A DNA stretch of 64,000 nucleotides from Janthinobacterium sp051380735 (lineage in GTDB: Bacteria; Pseudomonadota; Gammaproteobacteria; Burkholderiales; Burkholderiaceae_D), in the NCBI RefSeq assembly GCF_051380735.1, contig NZ_JBNYXQ010000001.1, forward strand, positions 1,740,544 to 1,804,543, written 5' to 3'. The translations under genes and the position numbers were made by a program. This document shows, one piece after another, positions 30,986-39,968 of this stretch (position 1 is the first letter of the stretch; each line of letters begins with the position of its first letter). The notes below the pieces were generated by a model, which saw only the letters and a program-made list of their open reading frames with translations, had not been told where the DNA came from and made no database searches.

Positions 30986-31918
30986 ATGATCGTCGCCGCC
31001 GATGCCGTGCTGTGGGACCAGCTATACGATGCTGCGCTGCTCGAGCGCCTCGGTCCCGCGCAGCCGGAAATCATAGACCATGTCACGCAGGTCAATCTCG
31101 CCATGGACGTGGCCGAGCAGCCGTCGTCAACGCAAGTGGACGCTGCCTTCGAGGCCGACGTGCGCGCGGCGATCGCCGGCATGCCGGCGTCCGTGCAGGC
31201 GCTGCTCGACGGCGTGCTGCTGGGCGTGCGCTATGCGCGCCAGCTGGGCTCGTCCGCCATCAGCGATATCGTCGTCAGCAGCGAAGGCGTGATCCTCGGC
31301 GTGGTGGTGGCGCTCGACGTCGACGCGTTCGAATCGCGCACAGCCAATGCCTGGGCCACCTGGAAGGAAAATACACCGTTCTCGACTGAAGACGGCTATC
31401 GCCTGAGCGCGCAGATTGCACTGCCCGAGGACGACAACCGCCAGGGCGCGCTGCAATACCTGCTGCTGCATGAATTCGGCCATGTGCTGTCGGCTGGCCG
31501 CAATCTGCTGCACGACTGGTGGCTGGACGCGCAGTCGCTGCGCGGCGCGCACCAGTATCACTATCTGCCGCTGGCCTGGCAGATCGACGCACGCAGCCAG
31601 GTGGTTCCACTGCCGGAGAACGACTTTGCGCTGCGTAGCGACATTGTCTACTACCACGGCGCGCGCATGCAGGGCTGCCAGATGGTGGATGCTTACCGCC
31701 AGCTGCAGGGTGCGAACTTTGCCACCCTGTATGCGGCCACCAGCGTGCATGAAGACTTTGCAGAATCGTTCGCCAGCTATGTGCACACCGTCATGCTGGG
31801 CAAGCCACAGCTTGTCCGCATCGAACACGATGGCGCGCTGCTGCTGCAGTTCGACGGCTACTGGGATGCACCGCGCAGCGCGGCCAAGCGCGCGCTGCTG
31901 GCGCAGTTGCTGGGCTAG
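30986..31918 (+). CDS. Putative zinc metallopeptidase (HExxH)
   Basis: A 310-aa protein starting at ATG 30986, which has an AGGGAG SD; the longer frame is unsupported. The motif LLLHEFGHVLSAG (HEFGH, about 165-169) is a gluzincin/metzincin-type zinc site. EDFAESFASYVH further on (about 265) could supply the third ligand. It has no clear signal peptide and is probably cytoplasmic. It is divergent from eutC and overlaps the stop of the ATP-grasp gene by 4 bp. I do not recognise a named family; proteolytic activity is inferred from the motif alone. Confidence 0.75.
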   Translation: MIVAADAVLWDQLYDAALLERLGPAQPEIIDHVTQVNLAMDVAEQPSSTQVDAAFEADVRAAIAGMPASVQALLDGVLLGVRYARQLGSSAISDIVVSSEGVILGVVVALDVDAFESRTANAWATWKENTPFSTEDGYRLSAQIALPEDDNRQGALQYLLLHEFGHVLSAGRNLLHDWWLDAQSLRGAHQYHYLPLAWQIDARSQVVPLPENDFALRSDIVYYHGARMQGCQMVDAYRQLQGANFATLYAATSVHEDFAESFASYVHTVMLGKPQLVRIEHDGALLLQFDGYWDAPRSAAKRALLAQLLG

Positions 31919-33147
31919 GCCGTGCTTGCCGCGCGCGCCAGCATGGCGCGAAACGCCGCAAACACCTTCTGCATGGCCGGCCGTTTATACGGGTACATTT
32001 CCTCGGCATCCATCGCGTGCACGATCATGGCGTTGTCGGCCTCGAACACCAGCAGTTCACCGTCGCGCGTCTCGGCGCAGTCGATGCCAAGATAGGGCAT
32101 GCCCATGCGCGCATTGATCGCTTTGAAAGCGCCAGCATGGCGGCGCGCAAACTGCTCGTCGAAGTGCGCCATGATCTGCGCCTCTTCCTCGCGTTTGAGC
32201 GCGCTTTCATCCATGCCCGCGTTCAGGTAATGGATCATCCAGTGCGACGACACGGCAAAGTGGCAGATATACGGCAGGCCGTCGATCAGCGCGATGCGGT
32301 ATTTGCGGAACTGGCCATCAATGTTGCTGTAGTCGACAAAGCGGGCAATGTAAAAGCGTTCGGCGTCGACTTTTTGCAGATAGCCCTGCAGGTCGGCGGC
32401 GCTGGCGATCCTTTCCAGGTCGTGGCCCGCGTGCGAGCCGAGCGGGCGCACGATCAGCGGAAAATCGTCGCCTGGCAGCAGCGCATCGACTTGCAGCGCG
32501 CCACTGGCCAGTGCTTCGGCCTGCACCCGCACCAGGCGCACCGTGCGCGGCATGGCCACGCCTGGCACGCCGTGCAAGCGGGCGCACAGGCCATCGCGCG
32601 AGGTATGGGCTATATGCTGCGGCAGGTTGACCACCGGGCGCGGCCAGTCGGAAACAAATGCGGCGAGACGTTCCAGCAAGGGTTGATTCGCATCCGATTC
32701 AGCCACCGCCACCAGCAGCACATCGTGCTCGGGCACTTCTTCGGGAAACACGCTGTCAGTCGTCAGGTACAGCAAATCCATCGCCACGTCGGACTGCTCG
32801 AGCAAAAATTCAATCGGCGTATTCGACATCAAATCGCCCGGGCCCATCACCACCAGCAGCTTGAGCCCGGGGCCGGACTGCGGCGCCTGTGCGGGCAGGC
32901 TGTACCACTGCTGCAGTTCGATCGCCTGCGCCTGCACCGCCAGCGCCAGCTCGCGCTGGCCTTTCAGTTGCAGCACGGTGGAAAAATCGAGGCAGGCGTG
33001 GGCGTCGTCCGGGTGGGCCTGGGCGCGCGCCAGCAGCGCTTCGCCCAGCGGCGCCAGGTCCTGCTGTAAAAAGGCCAGGCGCATCAGGGGCGCCAGGCCA
33101 ATCAGCGGCGCATACGCGGTGGCGGCCTGCCGCATCAAATCAGTCAT
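31915..33147 (-). CDS. ATP-grasp (RimK-like) protein with TPR-like N-terminus
   Basis: A 410-aa protein starting at ATG 33147 (GGGA SD), 14 bp after the decarboxylase stop. Residues about 15-75 are helical and repeat-like (EALLARAQAHPDDAHACLDF). The rest is an ATP-grasp fold: a nucleotide-binding stretch PLIVRPLGSHAGHDLERI, then RFYIARFVDYSNIDG, and a metal-binding end LLVFEADNAMIVHAMD. Such enzymes join a carboxylate to an amine using ATP. The neighbouring PLP decarboxylase would produce an amine, so the pair could form an amide-type product, but that is inference. No substrate can be named. Confidence 0.8.
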   Translation of the reverse strand: MTDLMRQAATAYAPLIGLAPLMRLAFLQQDLAPLGEALLARAQAHPDDAHACLDFSTVLQLKGQRELALAVQAQAIELQQWYSLPAQAPQSGPGLKLLVVMGPGDLMSNTPIEFLLEQSDVAMDLLYLTTDSVFPEEVPEHDVLLVAVAESDANQPLLERLAAFVSDWPRPVVNLPQHIAHTSRDGLCARLHGVPGVAMPRTVRLVRVQAEALASGALQVDALLPGDDFPLIVRPLGSHAGHDLERIASAADLQGYLQKVDAERFYIARFVDYSNIDGQFRKYRIALIDGLPYICHFAVSSHWMIHYLNAGMDESALKREEEAQIMAHFDEQFARRHAGAFKAINARMGMPYLGIDCAETRDGELLVFEADNAMIVHAMDAEEMYPYKRPAMQKVFAAFRAMLARAASTA

Positions 33148-33161
33148 GGTGTTCCCAAAAA

Positions 33162-34604
33162 TCAAGAGAGGCGAGCGGCGCCGAAGCGCAGCACGGCATC
33201 GACCAGCGCGTCGATATCCTGCGCGCGCGTACGGTGGTTGACGATGGCGGCGCGGATCGCCAGCTGGCCGCCGATGGTGGTGGTCGACGGTGCGGCGATG
33301 CCCGATTCATGCAAGTCAGCCACCAGTGCGCCATTGAAGGAATCGCTGTCTGCGCCCACCACGCCACGATGGCGAAAGCAGACGATATTGAGCGTGACGG
33401 GCGCCAGCAATTCCAGCTCCGGCGTTGCCTGCACGCGCTGGGCCAGGTAGCGTGCCAGCGCGCAGGTGTGGGCGATTGCCGCACCCATGCGCGCGGCGCC
33501 ATGCACCTTGAATGTGAACCAGGTTTTCAGGGCGCGAAAGCCGCGCGACAGGTCTGGGCCGAAGTCGCACGGCCACGGCGAGCCGCCGGCCAGGCCGCGC
33601 GCTTCACGGCGCAGATAGGCGGCCGGCGCTGCAAACGCCGCCATATGGCGGGCGCCGTCGCGCACCAGCAGAAAGCCCGCGTCATATGGCACCTGGCCCC
33701 ATTTGTGAAAATCGAAGGCCAGCGAATCGGCCAGCTCGATGCCGGCCAATAGCGGCGCCACCTCGGGCGACAGCATGCCCAGCGCACCATACGCGCCGTC
33801 GACGTGGAACCACAATTTTTCGCGTGCCGCCAGCGCCGCCAGGGCGGACAGATCATCAATGGCACCCGTGTCCACCGTGCCAGCCGTGCCAACGATAAAG
33901 AACGGTTGCAGGCCAGCCGCACGGTCTTGCGCGATCGCCTGCGCCAGCGCGGTGACGTCAAACTGCTGCCGCTGATTGACGGCGATGCGGCGCAAGGAGC
34001 TTGTGCCCAGGCCCGACAGATCCATCGCCTGGGCGATGCAGCCATGGGCGGCGGCCGAGGTGTAGGCCACCAGCGGCGCGGCCCTGATGCCATCCTGGCG
34101 CGCCGCCACGCCCAGCGCTTCGGTACGCGCCACCAGCAAACCCATCAGATTGGCCATCGAGGTGCCGGTAACGAATACGCCGCTGGCCGTATCAGGAAAG
34201 CCGAACAGTTCGCGCATCCAGCGGCCGATCTGGCGCTCCACTTCCACCGGCATCTGGCTGCGTCCGCCCACATTCGCGTTCAGGCCGGCCGCCAGCATCT
34301 CGGCCAGCATGCCGACAGGCGTGCCGCCGCCATGCACCCAGCCCATGAAGCCTGGGTGAGCATTACCCACCGCATAGGGCAGCACGTCGTGCATGAAGGT
34401 GGCGTGGGCATCGGCCAGCTCGCCAGGCGCCTGCGGCAGCGGCTCGGCAAAGCTGGCGCGCGCCGTGGCGGGCGCGGGCTGCCAGACGGGGCGCTGGCGT
34501 ATCTGCTGCGCATAGTCGAGCATGTCGTCGAGCATGCGGTGGCTTTGTGCGCGGAAGGCGTCCCAGTCTTCGGGGTCCAGTGATTCAGGGTCGGGTGGCA
34601 GCAT
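33162..34604 (-). CDS. PLP-dependent group II amino-acid decarboxylase
   Basis: A 480-aa fold-type I PLP enzyme of the aromatic/glutamate decarboxylase superfamily. It has FHVDGAYGALGML (PLP-binding Asp) and DFHKWGQVPYDAG, whose Lys (about 300) should form the Schiff base. GNAHPGFMGWVHGGGTP near the N-terminus resembles the substrate-site loop of aromatic-L-amino-acid decarboxylases. The length is typical. It is followed by the ATP-grasp gene with a 14-bp gap, so they are co-transcribed. It lies 69 bp downstream of eutB on the same strand. Substrate specificity is not decided by sequence alone. Confidence 0.9.
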   Translation of the reverse strand: MLPPDPESLDPEDWDAFRAQSHRMLDDMLDYAQQIRQRPVWQPAPATARASFAEPLPQAPGELADAHATFMHDVLPYAVGNAHPGFMGWVHGGGTPVGMLAEMLAAGLNANVGGRSQMPVEVERQIGRWMRELFGFPDTASGVFVTGTSMANLMGLLVARTEALGVAARQDGIRAAPLVAYTSAAAHGCIAQAMDLSGLGTSSLRRIAVNQRQQFDVTALAQAIAQDRAAGLQPFFIVGTAGTVDTGAIDDLSALAALAAREKLWFHVDGAYGALGMLSPEVAPLLAGIELADSLAFDFHKWGQVPYDAGFLLVRDGARHMAAFAAPAAYLRREARGLAGGSPWPCDFGPDLSRGFRALKTWFTFKVHGAARMGAAIAHTCALARYLAQRVQATPELELLAPVTLNIVCFRHRGVVGADSDSFNGALVADLHESGIAAPSTTTIGGQLAIRAAIVNHRTRAQDIDALVDAVLRFGAARLS

Positions 34605-34673
34605 GATGGCGTCGCGTTGATGGATGGTTGATTATCGCACCGGCATGGCTGGCCAGGGTGCCATTTACATGTG

Positions 34674-36062
34674 TTACCTGGCCAGCCGCCCCAACGCGGC
34701 CTGGAATGCCGGCGCCAGTTGCGTCGAGAGTTGACCGTCGCCCCAGGTAATGCGCATGCGCGCCAGCCAGGCCTCGAACTCGGGCGCCGCGCCCAGGCCC
34801 AGCACACGGCGCGCATACAGGGCGTCGTGGAAAGACGTGCTCTGATAGCCCAGCATGATGTCGTCGGAGCCCGGCACGCCCATGAAAAAATTGCAGCCGG
34901 CCGCGCCCAGCATGGTCAAGAGCACGTCCATGTCGTCCTGGTCCGCTTCGGCATGGTTGGTGTAGCAGACATCGCAGCCCATGGGCAGGCCCAGCAGCTT
35001 GGCGCAGAAATGGTCTTCCAGCCCCGCGCGGATGATCTGCTTGCCGTCGTACAGGTATTCGGGGCCGATAAAACCGACCACCGAATTGACCAGCAGCGGC
35101 TCGAACGCGCGTGCCACCGCATAGGCGCGCGCCTCGCAGGTCTGCTGGTCCATGCCGTGATGCGCACCGGCCGACAGCGCGCTGCCCTGCCCCGTTTCGA
35201 AATACATGACGTGCTTGCCGACAGTCCCGCGCCCCAGCGACAGCGCCGCCGCCCGGCCTTCGGCCAGCAGCGCCAGGTCGATACCGAAACTGCGGTTGGC
35301 CGCCTCGGTGCCGGCCACCGACTGGAACACCAGGTCGACCGGGGCGCCGCGCCGTATCGCCTCGATGGTATTGGTCACATGCGTGAGCACGCAGGACTGG
35401 GTGGGAATCTGGTACTGGCCAATCACGCCATCAAGCAGTTGCAGCAGGGCTACTACCTGCGCCACATTGTCGGTGGCCGGATTGATGCCGATCACGGCGT
35501 CGCCGCTGCCATACATCAGGCCATCGACGATGGAGGCCGCGATACCGGTAGCGTCGTCGGTCGGGTGATTCGGCTGCAAGCGCGTCGCCAGCCGGCGCTC
35601 CAGGCCCAGGGTATTGCGAAAGGCAGTCACCACGCGGCATTTGCGCGCTACCAGCACCAGGTCTTGCAGCCGCATCAGTTTCGACACGGCCGCCGCCATT
35701 TCGGGCGTGATGCCGCGCGCTACCGCCGCCAGCGCGGCGCTGTCGGCCGCATCGCACAGCAGCCAGTCGCGCAGCTCGCCCACGCACAGGTGCGCGATCG
35801 GCGCAAACGCGGCGCGGTCGTGCGTGTCGATGATCAGCCGCGTGACTTCATCGCTTTCGTACGGCACCAGAGATTCGTTCAGAAATACGCTCAAAGACAG
35901 GTCGGCCAGCGCCAGTTGCGCGGCCACTCTCTCTTGCGCGCTGCCAGCGGCCACGCCGGCCAGCACATCGCCCGAGCGCAGCGGAGTTGCCTTGGCCAGC
36001 AGGTCTTTCAGGTCGCGGAAGCGGTAGACCATGCTTCCCAGCGTATGCGTATATTCCGTCAT
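34674..36062 (-). CDS. eutB: Ethanolamine ammonia-lyase large subunit
   Basis: A 462-aa protein starting at ATG 36062, because a GGGAGG SD lies 8 nt upstream; a longer reading to 36083 would place the SD inside the gene. EutB motifs include FRDLKDLLAKATPLRSGD at the N-terminus, GVGDAVIGINPATD-like sequence (GSGDAVIGINPATDN), and EYLYDGKQIIRAGLEDHFCAKLLGLPMG-type sequence close to the cobalamin site. It is the catalytic subunit of adenosylcobalamin-dependent ethanolamine deamination. The partner eutC is separated by three genes, an unusual layout. No eutA reactivase or permease gene is adjacent within the window. Confidence 0.94.
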   Translation of the reverse strand: MTEYTHTLGSMVYRFRDLKDLLAKATPLRSGDVLAGVAAGSAQERVAAQLALADLSLSVFLNESLVPYESDEVTRLIIDTHDRAAFAPIAHLCVGELRDWLLCDAADSAALAAVARGITPEMAAAVSKLMRLQDLVLVARKCRVVTAFRNTLGLERRLATRLQPNHPTDDATGIAASIVDGLMYGSGDAVIGINPATDNVAQVVALLQLLDGVIGQYQIPTQSCVLTHVTNTIEAIRRGAPVDLVFQSVAGTEAANRSFGIDLALLAEGRAAALSLGRGTVGKHVMYFETGQGSALSAGAHHGMDQQTCEARAYAVARAFEPLLVNSVVGFIGPEYLYDGKQIIRAGLEDHFCAKLLGLPMGCDVCYTNHAEADQDDMDVLLTMLGAAGCNFFMGVPGSDDIMLGYQSTSFHDALYARRVLGLGAAPEFEAWLARMRITWGDGQLSTQLAPAFQAALGRLAR

Positions 36063-36104
36063 CAGGCTATCCTCCCGTGGCAACCATTCTACGCCTGCAC
36101 GAAG

Positions 36105-37568
36105 TTATTCCAGGCTGCGCAGCGCCTCTTCCACCGCCGGGTGGCGAAACACGAAGCCGTCGGCCAGCAAACGGCGCGGCGCCACGCGCTGGCCTTCGAC
36201 CAGCAGGTCGGCCTGCTCGCCGAGCAGTGTGCGCATGGCAAAAGCGGGCGTGGGCATGAACGATGGGCGGTGCAGCACTTTTCCGGCAACCCGCGCAAAT
36301 TCACCCTGGCGCAGAGCCTGCGGTGCGCAAAAATTCCAGGCACCATCCACGCCACCGTTTTCGCTGCGGCGTGCCAGGTGGGCAATGCCACGGATGACAT
36401 CGTCCACATGTACCCACGACAGCCACTGGCGGCCGCTGCCCAGCGGGCCACCGGCGCCCAGGCGTATCGGCAGCAGCATCGGCGGCAAGGAGCCCTGGTG
36501 GCCGAACACCAGGCCAAAGCGCATGCAGCCCACTTGCACGCCATATTGTTCGGCGCCGCGCGCAGCCGCCTCCCATTCGCTGCACAGCTGCGACATGAAG
36601 ATAGGCTGCGGCGCGCTATCCTCGCCAAGCTCGGTGTCGTCACCCTGCGGCTGCACGCCGTAGTAGCCGATGGCCGACGCCGACAGCAGCACGCGCGGCT
36701 TGTGGCTGGCGCGCGCGATCCAGGCAATCACCTCCTGCGTCAAGCCGATGCGGCTGCGGCGCAAGGCAGCCTTGCGGGCATCGGTCCAGCGCGCGCCGAC
36801 GATGCGCGCGCCGGCCAGGTTGACCACCATGTCGATATGGGCAGTGTCGGCCAGATCGTTCATGCTGGTGACACAGCGCACCTTGCCGTCAAACGTCCAC
36901 GCTGCCTGTTTGGCCTGGCGCGTCAGCACCGTCACGGCATGGCCATCGGCCAGCAAGGCGGCAACCAGCTGCTGGCCGATAAAGCCGGTGGCGCCGGTGA
37001 CCAGCACTTGCTGCGGCGCGCTGGCGAAGGACGGTTGTTCTGTCTCCCTTTCCTCCTTTTCTACCCGTTTTCCCAGCTGCCATGCCGCATAGCCGTCGCG
37101 CAGGCCCGACAAGCCCACGCCCACGCCGCACAGGGCCAGGAACACGCTGAGCCAGCCATAAGGCTGCCAGGCCAGCGCGGTTGGCAAGCCGACCCAGTCG
37201 ACACTGTTCAGGGCCAGCAGCGCAATAAATGCGCCGGCATTGATCGCCAGCACCGTATGGGTGACCCGCTCGGTGGCCGGCAGCAGGCGGGTGCGGTCTT
37301 CGACCACGAAGTCCCACAGCGTCAGCACGATCTCCACGCTGAAGACGATTACCAGCACCCAGGCCCAGGCGCCATGCCATTCCCAGGACGACAGGCCCGC
37401 AAACAGCAGGCTGTAGATCAGCGCGCGGATCGAGTGGATGGTCAATTCGAGGCGCGCCGACTTTTTTTTCGGCAGCGCTTCGGTGATTTCATGGTGGTAG
37501 ATGGTGTCAAAGGCGCCCAGGCAGCCCTGGAAAGCCATCAGTTGCAGGGCCAGCAGATGCGTATTCAT
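36105..37568 (-). CDS. Membrane domain fused to TIGR01777-type NAD(P)-binding epimerase/reductase
   Basis: A 487-aa protein starting at ATG 37568, overlapping the DUF4166 gene stop by 4 bp. Residues about 1-185 have four hydrophobic segments (LLALQLMAFQGCLGAFD, IYSLLFAGL, WVLVIVFSVEIVLTLW, AFIALLALNSV). From about 200 follows an extended-SDR domain with VLVTGATGFIGQQLV, NLAGARI, SASAIGYYG and WVHVDDVIRGI, the TIGR01777 (YfcH/SDR39U) pattern. Fusion of the two parts in one chain is notable. The operon is GbsR-type regulator, DUF4166, then this gene; all three overlap by 4 bp. Substrate unknown. Confidence 0.85.
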   Translation of the reverse strand: MNTHLLALQLMAFQGCLGAFDTIYHHEITEALPKKKSARLELTIHSIRALIYSLLFAGLSSWEWHGAWAWVLVIVFSVEIVLTLWDFVVEDRTRLLPATERVTHTVLAINAGAFIALLALNSVDWVGLPTALAWQPYGWLSVFLALCGVGVGLSGLRDGYAAWQLGKRVEKEERETEQPSFASAPQQVLVTGATGFIGQQLVAALLADGHAVTVLTRQAKQAAWTFDGKVRCVTSMNDLADTAHIDMVVNLAGARIVGARWTDARKAALRRSRIGLTQEVIAWIARASHKPRVLLSASAIGYYGVQPQGDDTELGEDSAPQPIFMSQLCSEWEAAARGAEQYGVQVGCMRFGLVFGHQGSLPPMLLPIRLGAGGPLGSGRQWLSWVHVDDVIRGIAHLARRSENGGVDGAWNFCAPQALRQGEFARVAGKVLHRPSFMPTPAFAMRTLLGEQADLLVEGQRVAPRRLLADGFVFRHPAVEEALRSLE

Positions 37569-38209
37569 GGTGAGTCCTTGTGAGTGTCGGGGGCAGCCGC
37601 TTCGCGAAATACGCCAACCTGGGTAAAAGTGGTGCCGAACAGGGCGTGGCGGATCTCGATGCGGATATTGAATTGCTGCGGGTTGTCGTTGCGGTGGCAC
37701 AGATAGGTCTTGCCGGGCGTGAGCAGGCCGGGCAGCGGCATGCGCCAGCCGAACAGGTCGAGGAAATAGCCGTCGCTGGTAAAGTACAGATTGCCTTCGC
37801 GAATATCGAGCACCAGCTTCATGCCCAGGCCCATGCCCACATATTCCAGCACCTCGCCTTTTTCGCTCTCCGCCATGTAGGATGTAAAACGGATCGGCTT
37901 GCGGCCATGCAGGCGATAAGTGCGCTGCTTGAAAATGTGCGGGCAGCCGGGCCGCGAATAGACCTCGATATCGACCGGGAAATGGTAGTCGTCATGCGGT
38001 ATCAGCGCGCCGTTGATGAACGGCCGCGTGATCCAGCCCAGCAGCTTGCCCAGCCGCGAGCTGCTCAATTCACTGAGTTCGCCGCGGTAATACAAGGGCT
38101 GGCCCGGTGCGGGATTTTTTTCAAAGCGGCGGCGAATATCGGGGTGCAGGTTCAGCCAGGCGTCGCCCATCACCTTTTTGAACAACTCTCCTTCGGACGG
38201 TCCGTTCAT
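37565..38209 (-). CDS. DUF4166-domain protein
   Basis: A 214-aa soluble protein with the DUF4166 pattern: LHPDIRRRFEKNP, then YRGELSELSSSRLGKLLGWITRP, DVEVYSRPGC-like EVYSRPGCPHIFKQRTY, and FLDLFGWRMPLPG. The function of the family is not established. It is translationally coupled (ATGA overlaps) to the GbsR-like regulator upstream and the SDR fusion downstream, so all three probably act together, possibly in envelope lipid or sterol-like metabolism. That link is inference. Confidence 0.85.
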   Translation of the reverse strand: MNGPSEGELFKKVMGDAWLNLHPDIRRRFEKNPAPGQPLYYRGELSELSSSRLGKLLGWITRPFINGALIPHDDYHFPVDIEVYSRPGCPHIFKQRTYRLHGRKPIRFTSYMAESEKGEVLEYVGMGLGMKLVLDIREGNLYFTSDGYFLDLFGWRMPLPGLLTPGKTYLCHRNDNPQQFNIRIEIRHALFGTTFTQVGVFREAAAPDTHKDSP

Positions 38210-38775
38210 GGTTTGGCTTTCTTCGCTTTGGCGGATTTTTCAGGTTTGTCTTCGGGGCTGAGGAACTTGGCCACCTTGCCGCCCATCGCCAGCATGCGCT
38301 GCAAGGTGGCTGGCGGCAGGTTCTTGTAGTCGCTGTAGGTGGCGGTCAGCATCTCAAGAAAGGCCAGCACTTCGCCCATGCGCGCCAGCGTGGCCGGTGG
38401 AATCGCCGCATCGTGCTCGCCTTCGATTGCACACTCGCGCAAGACGGTGAGGGTCGGGTCGATCTCGCGCCGCTTGCGCTCTTCCATGATGACGCGGAAG
38501 ATCTCCCACACATCCTGCAGCGCCACGAAATGGTCGCGCCGGTCCTTCAGCATGTGGGTCACGCGCACCAGGCCCCAGCTTTGCAATTCCTTCAGGCTGT
38601 TGCTGACATTCGAACGCGCCACGTTCAGGCTGGCGGCAATCTCTTCCGCCGTCAGCGGCTCATTGGCCAGGAACAGCAGCGCGTGAATCTGTGCCACGGT
38701 GCGGTTGACGCCCCAGCGGGTGCCCATTTCGCCCCAGTGCAAAATGTACTTTTGTGTGGTTGGACTCAGCTCCAT
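38206..38775 (-). CDS. GbsR/MarR-type transcriptional regulator
   Basis: A 189-aa protein with a winged helix typical of the GbsR branch: MGTRWGVNRTVAQIHALLFL, LTAEEIAASLNVARSNVSNSLKELQSWGLV, then VTHMLKDRRDHFVAL for the wing. The C-terminus is Lys-rich (KPEKSAKAKKAKP). It is the first gene of a three-gene overlapping operon and probably regulates it. The 80-bp gap to the desaturase gene at 38856 on the same strand means it could also affect nearby lipid genes. Ligand unknown. Confidence 0.88.
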   Translation of the reverse strand: MELSPTTQKYILHWGEMGTRWGVNRTVAQIHALLFLANEPLTAEEIAASLNVARSNVSNSLKELQSWGLVRVTHMLKDRRDHFVALQDVWEIFRVIMEERKRREIDPTLTVLRECAIEGEHDAAIPPATLARMGEVLAFLEMLTATYSDYKNLPPATLQRMLAMGGKVAKFLSPEDKPEKSAKAKKAKP

Positions 38776-38855
38776 GATCTCGGCTCCATCTTTTCTCTTA
38801 TTTCTGTCGTTGCAGAAATGTAATGCGATAAAGAAACTGAGTCAAGCACGATTCC

Positions 38856-39968
38856 TTACAAGGCAGGCGGCTGGCCCATGGCTTTGAGGAACTGCTGCTG
38901 CGAGGCGTGCAGCTGCAGGTAGCCGATCTCGCGGTAGGTCAAGCCATGGCGTGGCGCCAGTTCGGCGATGATGCGCGCCAGCGCCGGGTAGTGGCGATGG
39001 TTCCAGGTCGGGAACAGATGGTGGGTCAGGTGCAGGTTCAGGCCGCCGAGCCAGTAGCCCAGCCAGCGCAAGGCGCGCGGCTTCGGTGTCCAGTCACAGG
39101 TGGTGTAGAACGTGTGCTGGTACCAGTCATGCGGCAAGGTGCCGTCTTCGCCGGGCTGGAAGAAATCGACTTCGGCCCAATGGGTGCCGAGGATCAGCGC
39201 CACCAGCACGCACGAGGCGATCATCTGCCCCAGCAGATAGGCGCCCAGCACCGTGGCCCAGCCGATGCCGTGGCCTTGCACCACCCAGATCGGCAGCGCC
39301 AGCACCAGCGCCACATGGCCCAGCTTCCAGCCCAGGAACATCGCCCAGCCACGCCAGCCCTGCAGCTGGCTGTGGGCCGCCACCGGCGTCTTGCCGAAGC
39401 GGTCCAGCCAGTCGCCATACCAGTTCAGGTAGGGCAGCGACAGCGCAGCGATCATGGGCCAGTACAGGTATTGATAGCGGTACTGCGGCGACCAGCGCTG
39501 GTATGGCGTCTGGCGCAAGAACGGGTTCGGCTCCGTATCGAGGTCATAGCCTTCGACATTGGCATAGGTGTGGTGGAACTGCACATGGCGGATGGTCCAG
39601 AAATCCATGTCCACGCCCACCGGCAAGCTGACCAGGCGCGTCAGGAGGCGATTCAGCGGTCCGCGCCGGAACATGGCGCTGTGCGCGCCGTCGTGCAGGC
39701 TGTTCATGGCCAGCACCATCGCCGTCACCACGCAGGCCACATAGCTGGCGACAAAGCCGAAAGTGGTCCCGGCGCGCAGCGCCAGCACATACAGCACGAC
39801 CGCCAGGCCCGTCAGGGCAACCGCCTTGAGATGGATGCGCCAGTCGGCAAAGCGGTGCGTGGATGCCGCCGCCAGGTAGGCGTCGGCCCGCTCGCGCAGC
39901 TCGCGCCGGAAGGCCGAATCGCGCGCCGGCCGAAAACGTAGCGGCGGCAGCTGGGAAGACGCCGTCAT
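38856..39968 (-). CDS. Membrane fatty-acid desaturase
   Basis: A 370-aa integral membrane di-iron enzyme. The start at ATG 39968 overlaps the previous stop by 4 bp; the longer reading is Arg-rich noise. Three histidine boxes are visible: HDGAH (after MNSLHDGAHSAMF), HVQFHH, and HLTHHLFPTWNHRHY, as in acyl-lipid/acyl-CoA desaturases. It catalyses O2-dependent introduction of a double bond or hydroxyl into an acyl chain. It is the last gene of a seven-gene operon that starts with KAS III at 45869. The acyl substrate is probably made or attached by the other enzymes. Confidence 0.9.
   Translation of the reverse strand: MTASSQLPPLRFRPARDSAFRRELRERADAYLAAASTHRFADWRIHLKAVALTGLAVVLYVLALRAGTTFGFVASYVACVVTAMVLAMNSLHDGAHSAMFRRGPLNRLLTRLVSLPVGVDMDFWTIRHVQFHHTYANVEGYDLDTEPNPFLRQTPYQRWSPQYRYQYLYWPMIAALSLPYLNWYGDWLDRFGKTPVAAHSQLQGWRGWAMFLGWKLGHVALVLALPIWVVQGHGIGWATVLGAYLLGQMIASCVLVALILGTHWAEVDFFQPGEDGTLPHDWYQHTFYTTCDWTPKPRALRWLGYWLGGLNLHLTHHLFPTWNHRHYPALARIIAELAPRHGLTYREIGYLQLHASQQQFLKAMGQPPAL

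Noticed and set aside
34671..37583. 970-codon plus-strand open frame across eutB and the SDR gene
   Set aside because: Antisense to two confidently identified genes, with Gln/Arg/His-rich shadow composition.
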